From Pedobacter sp. PACM 27299 (GTDB lineage: Bacteria > Bacteroidota > Bacteroidia > Sphingobacteriales > Sphingobacteriaceae), in contig NZ_CP012996.1 in assembly GCF_001412655.1 (NCBI RefSeq), positions 868,001-932,000 on the forward strand: a stretch of DNA of 64,000 bases, in the 5' to 3' direction. The notes beneath the pieces were generated by a model. It had not been told where the DNA came from and did not search any database. It saw only the letters and a list, made by a program, of their open reading frames with translations. Each line of letters starts with the position of its first letter. Within the stretch, counting starts at the first letter, position 1. A program made the translations under genes and the position numbers. Below, piece by piece: positions 36,424-46,123 of this stretch.

Positions 36424-39400
36424 ATGAAACAGATGTACTTGAAGTGTATGGCCGTTTTGTTATTGAATGTAATAACAATAGCTGCTTATGCTCAGCAAAA
36501 GGTTACCGGGTCGGTAACAGAAAAATCAGGGCAGCCCATCCCTGGTGTGAGTGTTACAGAAAAGGGGACAAAAAATGGAACCTCCACAAATGGAGAAGGT
36601 AAATTTAATATTTCTGTAAAGTCTGGTGCCGTATTGGTGTTTTCTTCGATTGGTTTAACCACAAAAGAAGTAAGCGTTGGCACATCAGCAACTTTAAATG
36701 TAGTGCTTCAGGATGAAGAAAATAAATTGAATGAAGTGGTAGTAACTGCCCTTGGTATTAAAAGAGAGAAAAAATCTCTGGGTTATGCCATGCAGGAAAT
36801 TAAAGGAGAATCTTTGGTGAATGCCAGGGAACCTAACCTTGTAAACGCACTCTCAGGTAAGGTAGCAGGTTTGCAGATTAGCCGTTCCAGTGCAGGACCA
36901 GGTAGTTCTTCTAAAATCACTTTAAGGGGTAATAACTCTTTAACAGGAGATAATCAGCCATTAATAGTAGTGGATGGAGTACCAATGGATAACTTTACTG
37001 GTGCTAAAAACAATGACTTTAATAATCCAAGTTTGGATATGGGTAATGGTTTAGCAGACATCAACCCAGAAGATATCGAAAGTATGTCGGTGCTGAAAGG
37101 CCCTTCTGCTTCGGCGCTTTATGGTTCAAGAGCTGGTAATGGAGTGATCTTGATTACAACAAAATCAGGAAAAGCTCAGAAAGGTCTTGGGATCACAGTG
37201 ACTTCTTCTTTAGGTATCGAAAGTATTTTGACCGGACCGGATTTGCAAAATTCATTTGGTCAAGGTGAAAATGGTGCATTTGGAAAGACTTCTAACTTAA
37301 GTTGGGGACCAAAAATTGAAGGACAAACGGTAAATAAGTGGAATGACCAGGATGCACCGTTAAACAGTTACGATAACATTGGAAACTATTTCCAAAATGG
37401 GATTTCGCTGAACAATGGTATCTCCTTCCAACAACAATTTGATGGAACATCTATTTACACTTCCTTAAATCGTGCAGACGATAGAAGTGTAATTCCAGGT
37501 GTGAAATTGACCAGGACAAACTTATTGGCAAGAGCAGTGAGCAAGTTCGGAAAAGATAAAAAATGGACTACAGATACGAAGATTCAATACATGAATACTA
37601 ACGCGGAAAACAGACCGATGTTAGGTTCCAGAAGTGAGAATAATTTCTCCACTCTTTATAATCTTCCAAGATCATTAGATATTCGTGATTTTAGTGCTGC
37701 AAAAACAGACGCTGGAAAAATGTTATGGTACGGTGGTGGTAGTCAGGTGAATCCTTACTGGGCTCGTAAATATAATCTTAACCAAGACACAAGAGACCGT
37801 TTCTTAATGAATGGGTCATTAAAATATGAATTCAATAGCTGGTTAAATGCAGAAGTTAAAGCTGGTGCTGATATCTATACTACTAATACAGAAGCAAAAG
37901 TATACGGAGGTAGCCCAATCGTTTCTACCGGAAGATACAGTACTGGAAAACGTACGTTCACAGAAACGAATTTCAGTGGTTTATTGACTGCAAGAAAAGA
38001 TAATTTATTTAGCAAAGTTGGTGGTGCCTTCACTTTAGGAGGAAACTTAATGACCAATAAACAGTCTGAACTTACAGCCAATTCTGGTGAATTTATCATT
38101 CCTGATTTCTTCTCTGTAAACAATGGTGTAAATAATCCAGTGGTTACTGAAGATTATAGAAAGAAACAGATCAACTCTGTATATGGATCTGGACAGTTAA
38201 ACTGGGATCAGTATTTATTCCTTGATTTGACTTTTAGAAATGACTGGAGCTCTACTTTGAGTAAAGCCAACCGCTCTTATTTTTATCCTTCTGTAAGTAC
38301 TTCATTTGTGTTTTCTGATATGATCACTAAAATTGGAGGTACTTTGCCATCCTGGATGAGCTACGGAAAGTTTAGGGCTTCTTATGCAGAAGTGGGTAAT
38401 GACCTTCCTGCTTATCAGTTGTATAACACTTATATTGTTGGTAAAGACCCTAATGGTAATGCCATCGCGGGAAGAGATAAAGTATTATATGATTCTTCGG
38501 TAAGAAGTGAGTTGATTAAAGCGATTGAAGTTGGTGCTGAAATGAGATTCTTTGATAGCAAATTTGGTTTTGACATTGCTTATTACAAGTCAAATGCAAC
38601 AAGACAGCTGTTAAACATTCCTATGGATCCTTTAAGTGGTTATGAAAGTAAAAAGATCAATGCTGGTGATATCGAAAACCAAGGTTTTGAAGCCATGCTT
38701 GATGCCAAAGTTCTGACAGGTGAAAATTCATTGAACTGGAATATGACATTAAATTTTTCCACTAATAAAAATACCATAAATGCGCTAAATGATGAAATTG
38801 GCAAGTACCCACTGGGTGGTTTCGATGACCTTCGTGTATTGGGTGTGGCAAGAGCAAAATATGGCGAGATTTATGGTAGTAAATACCTGAGAGTAGATGA
38901 TAAATCGAGTCCTTTCCATGGTCAATTGATTTTGGATGCTGATGGATTGCCGCAAAGAGGTGAGCAAGAAGCAAGGTTGGGTAACCAACAGGCGACCGCT
39001 TTACTGGGCTTTACAAACAGTTTTTCTTATAAAGGATTTGGATTGTCGTTTCTGGTAGATGCGCGTTTCGGTGGCCAAATTTTCTCTGGTACAAATGCAG
39101 CAATGCAAAGAAATGGAACGTCAGCAGTGACTGCTCCAAATGGCTTAAGAGACAATATGGTGGTAGATGGCGTGATCTTGAGTGGTGGTCAGTATGTTCA
39201 AAATACCACTGCAGTTTCACCACAAAAATACTGGCAGAAAGTTCATAGCTACGGTAACTTAGGTATTTCGGAGGCAAACATTTATGATGCTACAAATATT
39301 CGTTTAAGAAATGTTCAGGTAAGCTATGATTTACCACGTAAATTCCTGGCTAAAACTCCATTGCAAAAAGCTAAAATTGGATTGTCATGCAATAATGTAT

Positions 39401-39534
39401 GGTTGATTTCTGGTGACATGAATGGTATTGATCCAGAGTCTGTTTATTCTACAGGCAGCAATGCAACAGGATTTGAGAACTTTAGTGCACCAACTACCCG
39501 CACTTTCTTATTTAACCTGACGCTTGGCTTCTAA
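36424..39534 (+). CDS. SusC/RagA-family TonB-linked outer-membrane receptor
   Basis: A 1036-residue outer-membrane transporter. A signal peptide (MKQMYLKCMAVLLLNVITIAAYA) is followed by a carboxypeptidase-regulatory-like domain (about 27-105). The plug (about 108-225) carries the SusC signature IESMSVLKGPSASALYGSRAGNG, and a long beta-barrel ends in the terminal Phe (TLGF). It imports a ligand captured by the SusD lipoprotein encoded 42 bp downstream. There is no STN domain, so FecR-type signalling is not expected; control by the adjacent ROK regulator is more likely. The ligand is unknown. Confidence 0.95.
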   Translation: MKQMYLKCMAVLLLNVITIAAYAQQKVTGSVTEKSGQPIPGVSVTEKGTKNGTSTNGEGKFNISVKSGAVLVFSSIGLTTKEVSVGTSATLNVVLQDEENKLNEVVVTALGIKREKKSLGYAMQEIKGESLVNAREPNLVNALSGKVAGLQISRSSAGPGSSSKITLRGNNSLTGDNQPLIVVDGVPMDNFTGAKNNDFNNPSLDMGNGLADINPEDIESMSVLKGPSASALYGSRAGNGVILITTKSGKAQKGLGITVTSSLGIESILTGPDLQNSFGQGENGAFGKTSNLSWGPKIEGQTVNKWNDQDAPLNSYDNIGNYFQNGISLNNGISFQQQFDGTSIYTSLNRADDRSVIPGVKLTRTNLLARAVSKFGKDKKWTTDTKIQYMNTNAENRPMLGSRSENNFSTLYNLPRSLDIRDFSAAKTDAGKMLWYGGGSQVNPYWARKYNLNQDTRDRFLMNGSLKYEFNSWLNAEVKAGADIYTTNTEAKVYGGSPIVSTGRYSTGKRTFTETNFSGLLTARKDNLFSKVGGAFTLGGNLMTNKQSELTANSGEFIIPDFFSVNNGVNNPVVTEDYRKKQINSVYGSGQLNWDQYLFLDLTFRNDWSSTLSKANRSYFYPSVSTSFVFSDMITKIGGTLPSWMSYGKFRASYAEVGNDLPAYQLYNTYIVGKDPNGNAIAGRDKVLYDSSVRSELIKAIEVGAEMRFFDSKFGFDIAYYKSNATRQLLNIPMDPLSGYESKKINAGDIENQGFEAMLDAKVLTGENSLNWNMTLNFSTNKNTINALNDEIGKYPLGGFDDLRVLGVARAKYGEIYGSKYLRVDDKSSPFHGQLILDADGLPQRGEQEARLGNQQATALLGFTNSFSYKGFGLSFLVDARFGGQIFSGTNAAMQRNGTSAVTAPNGLRDNMVVDGVILSGGQYVQNTTAVSPQKYWQKVHSYGNLGISEANIYDATNIRLRNVQVSYDLPRKFLAKTPLQKAKIGLSCNNVWLISGDMNGIDPESVYSTGSNATGFENFSAPTTRTFLFNLTLGF

Positions 39535-39576
39535 ATTTATTAACCTTAGGACATTCCTTAATTAAAAAAGATTTTG

Positions 39577-41484
39577 ATGAAAACAATTATAAAAACCTCA
39601 TGTATGCTGCTTGCAACGAGCTTGCTGCTGGTATCATGTAAGAAATTCGAAGACACAAATGTAAATCCTGTAGCCGCCAGTGGTGATCAGGTTCAACCGG
39701 AATATTTTCTAAATAATTCCATCATCGGTGCACAGCAAAATCCGGATATTGCAGAAAGAGCATTCGTTCTTTACTGGAAAACGGCAGGTCACCAGCATAG
39801 TAATGGTGGTTTGTCATCAGGTAGTTATGACGACTCTTATACCATCGCTTATTATAATCAGGTAGCTACCTGGTTAAACAATGCAAATACTGCAATTAAA
39901 ATTGCTGCAGATAAAAAAGCTTCAGGTACTGATGCCCCATATACAAAAAACGTAGCTCAGGTAGCAAGAATCTGGAGAGCATACTTGATGAGTGAGATGT
40001 CTGATAATTTTGGTCCTATTCCTGTAAAAGGATTTGAGGGTACTAATCCTGAATTTAATGACGTAAAAACAGTTTACTATTATGCATTGGCAGAATTAAA
40101 AGATGCCGCTGCTCAGATTGATGTGAATGTAGCAAATACAGATGCGTTGAAAAAGCTTGATCCTTCTTATAATTATGATTATACAAAATGGGTAAAGTAT
40201 GCAAACTCAATGCGCATGCGTCTGGCTATGAGGTTATCTGAAGTTGATCCTGCAAAAGCTAAAGCTGAATTCGAAGATGCTGCAGCCGGAAGTAAATATA
40301 TCACAGTTATGAATGAAGCCTTTCAGGTAGCAGAAAGACCAGGATGGGACCCACTTACAGGGGTAATGAGTAGAGAATGGAACGCGCAATTTATATCGGC
40401 CTCCTTAAATAATCTTTATCTGGGACTTGGTGGTGTGAAATCTGCTGATCAATTGGACGCTTCTTTTGCTGCTTCGATTAAACCTGCTAATTGGTTAGGT
40501 TTAAAATTCGACCAGCACTTTACTTCAAAAACAAATAATCCATCAGCTGGATATTGGTTTGACGGTCTTCCAAATACGATAGATCCTCGTGCTTATAAAA
40601 CCTTTATTATTCCTGGTGATTTTATTAATCCAGATTTCAATGCTTATCCATCATGGACTTCAGATGCTAAAAATACGGTAAGAGATCTGTTGGGCAGTGA
40701 CGATAAGACATTGCTGTCGATTAATGCTAAATATACCTGGAATGCCTCTAATACTGGTGATTGGGGTGTTAAAGGAACCAGAAATCAGGTGAGAGCCTTC
40801 GTAGGTACTATGCCTCGTTTATCGAATAAATTTAGAACCAGTAATTCAACACGTATTTTCTTTGCACCTTGGGAAACCTATTTCCTATTGGCGGAAGCTG
40901 CTGAACGTGGCTGGGCAACACCAATTTCAGGTAAAGCAGCTTATGAAGCAGGTATTAGATCCAGCTTCGAGTATTGGAATGTTTCCAATTCGGTAGGCAG
41001 CTATTTAGCTTCTGAAGATTACAATAGAGTAGGTACTTCAGTAAGCTGGGATCATATTGCTGAGCCTGGCAATAGCCATACCATGGATTATAAAGATGGA
41101 TACACAGGTGTAGCAGGTGTTGCAACAGTATTGTACCCTAAAAATGATTTGTATAAAAATGGTGCAGTTAAAAATGACCGTTTAACAAAAATCATTACTC
41201 AGAAATTTATTGCACAAACTCCTTGGCTTCCATTAGAAGCATGGAGTGATCAAAGACGTTTAGGTTTACCGTTCTTTGAGAATCCTGCAATAGAGAACTT
41301 ATTGCCTAATTTACCGGCTTTAAATAACAGTAACTATATGACGGGAAATGTGAAGTTTTTCCCTCAGCGTTTAAGGTACCCTTCAGGTTTAAAGGATACG
41401 AATGCTCCGGGTTATGAACAAGCATTAAGCGCTTTAAATGGTGCTGATGAAGTATTGACTCCATTATGGTGGGCTAAGAAATAA
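39577..41484 (+). CDS. SusD/RagB-family nutrient-binding lipoprotein
   Basis: About 635 residues; the ATG at 39577 is preferred over the adjacent TTG at 39574. The lipobox VSC (KTSCMLLATSLLLVSC) predicts surface lipid anchoring. The mature sequence starts KKFEDTNVNPVAA and has SusD-2-type features: VARIWRAYLMSEMSDNFGPIP (tetratricopeptide-like helices) and a late FAPWETYFLLAEAAERGW. It forms the lid of the SusC channel encoded upstream. The unit has no glycoside hydrolase, so it may take up a ready-made oligosaccharide or other nutrient. A terminator follows. Confidence 0.92.
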   Translation: MKTIIKTSCMLLATSLLLVSCKKFEDTNVNPVAASGDQVQPEYFLNNSIIGAQQNPDIAERAFVLYWKTAGHQHSNGGLSSGSYDDSYTIAYYNQVATWLNNANTAIKIAADKKASGTDAPYTKNVAQVARIWRAYLMSEMSDNFGPIPVKGFEGTNPEFNDVKTVYYYALAELKDAAAQIDVNVANTDALKKLDPSYNYDYTKWVKYANSMRMRLAMRLSEVDPAKAKAEFEDAAAGSKYITVMNEAFQVAERPGWDPLTGVMSREWNAQFISASLNNLYLGLGGVKSADQLDASFAASIKPANWLGLKFDQHFTSKTNNPSAGYWFDGLPNTIDPRAYKTFIIPGDFINPDFNAYPSWTSDAKNTVRDLLGSDDKTLLSINAKYTWNASNTGDWGVKGTRNQVRAFVGTMPRLSNKFRTSNSTRIFFAPWETYFLLAEAAERGWATPISGKAAYEAGIRSSFEYWNVSNSVGSYLASEDYNRVGTSVSWDHIAEPGNSHTMDYKDGYTGVAGVATVLYPKNDLYKNGAVKNDRLTKIITQKFIAQTPWLPLEAWSDQRRLGLPFFENPAIENLLPNLPALNNSNYMTGNVKFFPQRLRYPSGLKDTNAPGYEQALSALNGADEVLTPLWWAKK

Positions 41485-41499
41485 GTTTTCTTATTCACG

Positions 41500-41534
41500 A
41501 AAAACCCTGCAGATCTTAGATATGCAGGGTTTTT
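41500..41534 (+). terminator. SusC/SusD operon terminator
   Basis: AAAAACCCTGCA (41500-41511) and TGCAGGGTTTTT (41523-41534) form a 12-bp stem, 15 nt after the SusD stop codon. It may also serve the convergent CsbD gene. Confidence 0.8.
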
Positions 41535-41553
41535 CTGTGTTAATAGGTAATCT

Positions 41554-41739
41554 TTATAATGATTTTATCCAGGTCACCAGCTCATCGCGGGTTTTGCCTG
41601 TTTTCTGCTGTAATTTGCCATACATTTCATCTTCTTTACCTTCTTCGTACTTCAAGTCATCGTCGGTTAGATCGGCATAAGCTTGTTTTACTTTTCCCTT
41701 AACTTCGTTCCATTTTCCTTTTAATTCCAACTTATCCAT
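41554..41739 (-). CDS. CsbD family stress-related small protein
   Basis: A 61-residue, highly charged protein that matches the CsbD pattern: [24 protein letters not shown] followed by [24 protein letters not shown]. CsbD-like proteins are induced by general stress in several bacteria; their molecular role is not known. ATG at 41739. It is a stand-alone gene convergent with the SusD gene. Confidence 0.9.
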   Translation of the reverse strand: MDKLELKGKWNEVKGKVKQAYADLTDDDLKYEEGKEDEMYGKLQQKTGKTRDELVTWIKSL

Positions 41740-41880
41740 AGTTCTTTTTTTAAATGATTAACAATAAATAGATACCTAAAGAACAGCTGTTAAAAATATT
41801 TGTTTGATTTTATGTAACCTTTTGGGCTTTTCGTTCATCTCCTATACAGAGATTACCGGACCACTAAACACCAGAATCAA

Positions 41881-42567
41881 ATGAAAAAAATCATTTATCT
41901 ACTCTTATTTACAACTTGTATTACCCAAACTTCCTGTACGATGATGATCAAAGGACTCGTCAAAAAGGTAGTCAAGCATTACGATGATCACATCGATATG
42001 AATGTATCTTCCTTCCAGCTGATGGATAACAAAGGAAAACTACAGTCTTTCGCAAATCTATATACCGGGAAGACCGTTTACTTATACACCTGGGCAGATA
42101 CGAGCAGTCGGCCGCCGCATGATAAAAATTATAATGACCTGAAAGCACGTTTCGCTCCTTATCCGGATGTGGTGTTTGTAGATTTATTTATTGGATCAAA
42201 TGAAAAATCATGGTTGGATTTTGAAAAGAAGAAGCCGGGGACAGATCAATATTTTCTAGTTAAAAACGGAGCTGCTGAAGCATTTTTGTCGGACTTGGAA
42301 GGATCCACTGTTGTTCCATTTATTGTTGGAAAAGACGGGAAAATGCTGGCCTTTAAGGCCCCTAAGCCACAAGATAAGATCTTAGTTGATTATGTACTTT
42401 TCGAGGCCAGACAAGGCATAGATGGCACCACTTCAGCGAAGAAACTGATCAAAGGGGTGAACAGTCAACAAAAGTTCAAAACTGAAGCGCTGAATAACTG
42501 GTATAAACAGCATTTTAACGTGACTGAAATAGATAAATTATCTTTTGGAGCTTCCTCCACTCAGTAG
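41881..42567 (+). CDS. lipoprotein with a thioredoxin-like fold but no CxxC
   Basis: A 228-residue protein with a lipoprotein signal (MKKIIYLLLFTTCITQTSC, Cys19). From about residue 40 it resembles TlpA/ResA-like redoxins: FQLMDNKGKLQSFANLYTGKTVYLYTWADTSSRPP, then PDVVFVDLFIG and, at the cis-Pro position, STVVPFIVGKDGKML. The active-site CxxC is replaced by ADTSS, so disulfide chemistry is not expected. A C-terminal extension (about 175-228) is helical. The partner and ligand are unknown. A strong terminator follows; the gene stands alone. Confidence 0.6.
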   Translation: MKKIIYLLLFTTCITQTSCTMMIKGLVKKVVKHYDDHIDMNVSSFQLMDNKGKLQSFANLYTGKTVYLYTWADTSSRPPHDKNYNDLKARFAPYPDVVFVDLFIGSNEKSWLDFEKKKPGTDQYFLVKNGAAEAFLSDLEGSTVVPFIVGKDGKMLAFKAPKPQDKILVDYVLFEARQGIDGTTSAKKLIKGVNSQQKFKTEALNNWYKQHFNVTEIDKLSFGASSTQ

Positions 42568-42578
42568 CATATTTAACT

Positions 42579-42620
42579 TAAAAAGGCCGGCTTAGAAAAA
42601 TCTAAGCTGGCCTTTTAATA
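42579..42620. terminator. bidirectional terminator between the lipoprotein gene and acs
   Basis: A 16-bp stem with one G-T pair (AAAAGGCCGGCTTAGA with TCTAAGCTGGCCTTTT) around an AAAA loop lies between the convergent genes, with four Ts closing the stem on either strand. Confidence 0.8.
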
Positions 42621-42645
42621 GGTTTTTTTTAAAAAATCGAGGTGG

Positions 42646-44538
42646 CTATTTCTGAGACTTTTCGATGATCTCTTCCACAACGGCTGGATCCAGCAAGGTG
42701 CTGATGTCGCCGAGATTACTGATATCGCCTTCCGCGATTTTTCTTAAAATGCGTCGCATGATTTTACCTGATCTTGTTTTAGGTAATCCGCTTACAAAAA
42801 GAATTTTATCGGGTTTAGCAATTGCACCAATTACACGGGTTACGGTTTGTAAGATGTCTTTACGGGTAAGATCTGCATCATTGTGGATATTAGGGAAAAT
42901 GACGAAAGCATAAATACCTTGTCCTTTTACCTCATGCGGGAAGCCGACTACTGCACTCTCCACTACACCTGCGTGCATATTGATCGCGTTTTCAACTTCT
43001 GCAGTACCGATACGGTGACCGGATACATTGATCACATCATCTACTCTGCCTGTAATTCTATAATAGCCATCTTCATCTCTTAAGCAGCCATCACCAGTAA
43101 AGTAAAGGTTTTCATAAGTAGAGAAGTAGGTCAGTTTGCAGCGCTCATGATCACCATAAGTGGTTCTGAGCATTCCTGGCCATGGAAATTTAATACAAAG
43201 GTTACCATTCACGCCATTTCCCTCAATTTCTTTTCCGTTCTCATCCACCAGGATCGGTTGAATACCCGGTAATGGTAAGGTAGCGAAACTAGGTTTTGTT
43301 GGGGTTACGAAGGCAATAGGAGAGATCATGATGCCACCGGTTTCTGTTTGCCACCAGGTATCTACAATCGGGCATTCTCCTTTTCCAATGTTTTCATCAA
43401 ACCAATGCCATGCTTCTTCATTGATCGGTTCTCCTACGGAGCCCAATACGCGAAGAGAGCTCATGTCGATGCCGTTTAAAGGCTCTAGTCCGAAGCTCAT
43501 TAAAGAACGGATCGCCGTTGGCGCAGTATATAAGATGTTTACTTTATGTTTTTCTACCACCTGCCACATTCTGGAAGCATCCGGATAAGTAGGGATACCT
43601 TCAAACATCAGGGTAGTTGCACCTTGAGAAAGCGGGCCATACACGATGTAAGAGTGACCGGTGATCCAGCCAATGTCAGCAGTACAAAAGAATACTTCGT
43701 CTTTCTGATAGTTAAATACGTTAGAGAAAGTATAGCCTGCATAGACCATATAACCGCCAATGGTATGAACAACCCCTTTTGGTTTACCGGTAGAACCTGA
43801 AGTATATAAGATGAACAACAGGTCTTCTGCATCCATTTCTTCTGCCGGACAGTTGGTATCTACCAGTTTAATTTCATCTTCCCACCAGATGTCGCGGCCT
43901 TTCAGCATGGATACTGGTGTTCTGGTATGGGTTAAAACGATGACACGTTCTACGGTTGGGCATCCGATCAGGGCATCATCAATCACTTCTTTCAATTGAA
44001 TCTGCTTGTTTCCTCTGAATGCACCATCAGCAGTAATCACCACTTTACATTCTGCATCATTGATCCTGTCGGCAATAGATTTGGCAGAAAATCCACCAAA
44101 AACTACAGAGTGTACTGCACCAATGCGGGCGCAGGCCAATACGGCAACTGCAAGTTCCGGTACCATTGGCATGTAAATACAGACACGGTCGCCTTTTTTA
44201 ACGCCATTCTTCTTCAGCACGTTTGCGAAACGGCAAACTTGCTCATGCAGTATTTTATAACTTAGGGTAATGCTGTCTTTTGTTGGGTCGTTAGGCTCCC
44301 AGATAATGGCCGGTTTATCTCCATTTTCTGCCAGATGACGGTCGAGACAGTTTTCTGTGATGTTTAATTTAGCGCCCTCGAACCATTTGATGTTTGGTTC
44401 TGAGAAGTTCCAGGATAGTACTTTATCCCATTTCTTTCTCCACAAGAAATTATCAGCGATCCCTGCCCAGAATTGTTCAGGTTGGTCCACGCTCAACTTA
44501 TAAGTTTCTTGATACTCTTCAATCGAATTAATTTGCAT
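42646..44538 (-). CDS. acs: acetyl-CoA synthetase (AMP-forming)
   Basis: Activates acetate through acetyl-AMP to acetyl-CoA. The 630 residues are typical. The phosphate-binding loop YTSGSTGKPKGVVH is near 245-258 and TWWQTETGG near 395. The YFTGDGCLRDEDGYYRITGRVDDVINVSGHRIGT hinge region follows, and the C-terminal KTRSGKIMRR carries the lysine that is acetylated for control in other bacteria. ATG at 44538, with a consensus promoter just upstream. It is a single-gene unit. Confidence 0.97.
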   Translation of the reverse strand: MQINSIEEYQETYKLSVDQPEQFWAGIADNFLWRKKWDKVLSWNFSEPNIKWFEGAKLNITENCLDRHLAENGDKPAIIWEPNDPTKDSITLSYKILHEQVCRFANVLKKNGVKKGDRVCIYMPMVPELAVAVLACARIGAVHSVVFGGFSAKSIADRINDAECKVVITADGAFRGNKQIQLKEVIDDALIGCPTVERVIVLTHTRTPVSMLKGRDIWWEDEIKLVDTNCPAEEMDAEDLLFILYTSGSTGKPKGVVHTIGGYMVYAGYTFSNVFNYQKDEVFFCTADIGWITGHSYIVYGPLSQGATTLMFEGIPTYPDASRMWQVVEKHKVNILYTAPTAIRSLMSFGLEPLNGIDMSSLRVLGSVGEPINEEAWHWFDENIGKGECPIVDTWWQTETGGIMISPIAFVTPTKPSFATLPLPGIQPILVDENGKEIEGNGVNGNLCIKFPWPGMLRTTYGDHERCKLTYFSTYENLYFTGDGCLRDEDGYYRITGRVDDVINVSGHRIGTAEVENAINMHAGVVESAVVGFPHEVKGQGIYAFVIFPNIHNDADLTRKDILQTVTRVIGAIAKPDKILFVSGLPKTRSGKIMRRILRKIAEGDISNLGDISTLLDPAVVEEIIEKSQK

Positions 44539-44566
44539 GATTTGGTTTATGTCAACAACTAAAACT

Positions 44567-44595
44567 CAAATATAACTTTATTCAGTTCTTGTCAA
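44567..44595 (-). promoter_or_regulatory. acs promoter
   Basis: On the minus strand TTG (44595-44593) is followed after 18 bp by TATATTTG (44574-44567), one base shorter than the usual spacing. The -7 box lies 28 bp ahead of the acs start codon. Confidence 0.65.
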
Positions 44596-44664
44596 AATTT
44601 TAATATGATGTTTTAGCCTTGTTTTTTATATGATTTTTGTAAGAAAGGCGGAATATTGATGCTT

Positions 44665-46074
44665 TTATTGTAATTTATTAGGTATAAAAGGAAAATTTTT
44701 ATGCTCGACATGTTCTCTTTGCATAATTCGTTCCGCCTGCTTTACAATATCCGGTTGAGCTACAGCTAAATTATTGTTTTCCTGTGGGTCATTGGTCAGG
44801 TCATAGAGTTGAATCTGGGCATTTGGGTTTTTGATGACTCCTTCTTTTATAGCTTTCCATTTTCCGATTCGTACCGCCTGGCGACCACCATCTTCATGAA
44901 ATTCCCAATAAAGAAAAGAATGCTGGGCCTGTTTTCCCTTTTTTAATAAGGTAGGCAGTATAGAAATGCCATCGGTATTGGGAGGTGCCGGTTGTCCGGT
45001 GATTGCGGAAAATGTAGGAAAGAAGTCCCAGAAGGCACCAATATGGTCTGACACTTGTCCGCTTTTAATTTTCCCAAGCCAGGAAATGATCATAGGTTCC
45101 CTGATGCCACCCTCGGTCAGCTGTCTTTTGATTCCTTTAAATCCAGCACTGCTGTTAAAAAACTCCGGTTCATTGCCGCCTTCGCGGTGAGGGCCATTAT
45201 CACTCGTAAAGACTACCAAAGTGTTTTTATCCAAACCCAAAGTTTTTAGTTTCGCCAGTACTGCACCAACATAGTTGTCCAGGCGACTCACCATTGCCGC
45301 ATATGCGGCATGAGGATAGGCTTGTGGCTGGTATCCAAGGCCATTCCAATCTTTTTTAACTCCTTTGGGCTGTTCATTGAATTTTTTCTTATAGTATTCA
45401 AATGAGGCATCGCCATCCGGTAACTGGAGTGCGGCATGCGGCAGCGTGTAGGACAAGTACATAAAGAAAGGTTTGGATTGATTGGCTTCCATGAAGGATA
45501 AGGCACGCTGCTGGATCATTTCCGGCGCATAATCATTCTGCTGGCTGTTTGTATTGTTGAGCTCCACGCGTTTTTCATTGTCCCAAAGGTGATCCGGGAA
45601 AAAGTTGTGCGATTGACGCTGACAGTTGTAGCCATAAAATTGATCTATTCCCTGTTTTACAGGATCACCTTCTGAACCCGGAAATCCCATTCCCCATTTA
45701 CCAAAACAACCGGTGATATAGCCTGCTTTTTTGAACATTTCCGGCATGGTGAAAGTAGCGTCTGGCAATGGCAGCTGACCTTCCGGTTTAATTTCATAGT
45801 TTCCTCTGATCGGGCTGTGTCCGGTATGAAGACCAGTCATCAAGGAGGCTCTGGAAGGGGCACAGACCGATGTCCCTGCGTAAAATTGGGTAAAGCGAAT
45901 GCCATTGGCAGCGAGACGGTCGATGTTTGGCGTTTCAATCAGCTGCTGTCCATACACACCTAAATCTCCATAACCCATATCATCCGCCAGTATAAATATC
46001 ACATTTGGCTTTTGCTGAGCTGCTGCAAATAGGGCAAAGGTGCTGATTAGCACCGTGAAAATTGATCTTTTCAT
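44665..46074 (-). CDS. exported sulfatase (type I, formylglycine-dependent)
   Basis: About 469 residues from the ATG at 46074, where the signal peptide (MKRSIFTVLISTFALFAAA) begins. An upstream ATG at 46104 lies inside a hairpin and is rejected. The metal-binding pair is in FILADDMGYGDLG (Asp31, Asp32), and the sulfatase signature CAPSRASLMTG puts the residue to be oxidised to formylglycine at Cys71 (C-x-P-S-R). DNGPHREGG and a late metal/substrate region are also present. Substrate (sulfated glycan, glycosaminoglycan or other sulfate ester) is unknown. It is the last gene of the two-SusCD locus. The maturase is not in this window. Confidence 0.93.
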   Translation of the reverse strand: MKRSIFTVLISTFALFAAAQQKPNVIFILADDMGYGDLGVYGQQLIETPNIDRLAANGIRFTQFYAGTSVCAPSRASLMTGLHTGHSPIRGNYEIKPEGQLPLPDATFTMPEMFKKAGYITGCFGKWGMGFPGSEGDPVKQGIDQFYGYNCQRQSHNFFPDHLWDNEKRVELNNTNSQQNDYAPEMIQQRALSFMEANQSKPFFMYLSYTLPHAALQLPDGDASFEYYKKKFNEQPKGVKKDWNGLGYQPQAYPHAAYAAMVSRLDNYVGAVLAKLKTLGLDKNTLVVFTSDNGPHREGGNEPEFFNSSAGFKGIKRQLTEGGIREPMIISWLGKIKSGQVSDHIGAFWDFFPTFSAITGQPAPPNTDGISILPTLLKKGKQAQHSFLYWEFHEDGGRQAVRIGKWKAIKEGVIKNPNAQIQLYDLTNDPQENNNLAVAQPDIVKQAERIMQREHVEHKNFPFIPNKLQ

Positions 46075-46093
46075 ATTCTTGCTTTCTTTAAAA

Positions 46094-46117
46094 GGGAGCA
46101 GCATTGATGCTGCTCCC
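46094..46117 (-). terminator. hairpin between the second SusD gene and the sulfatase (terminator or attenuator)
   Basis: GGGAGCAGCA (46094-46103) and TGCTGCTCCC (46108-46117) form a 10-bp perfect stem with a 4-nt loop, followed on the minus strand by TTTTAAAG. It lies 6 nt after the SusD stop codon and 20 nt before the sulfatase start, so it may reduce sulfatase expression relative to the uptake genes. The short T-run suggests partial read-through. Confidence 0.65.
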
Positions 46118-46123
46118 GGTAGA

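Noticed and set aside
46075..46104. Longer start for the sulfatase (ATG at 46104)
   Set aside because: That ATG lies within the terminator-like hairpin and would put ten charged or polar residues before the signal peptide; the ATG at 46074 starts a clean signal sequence.
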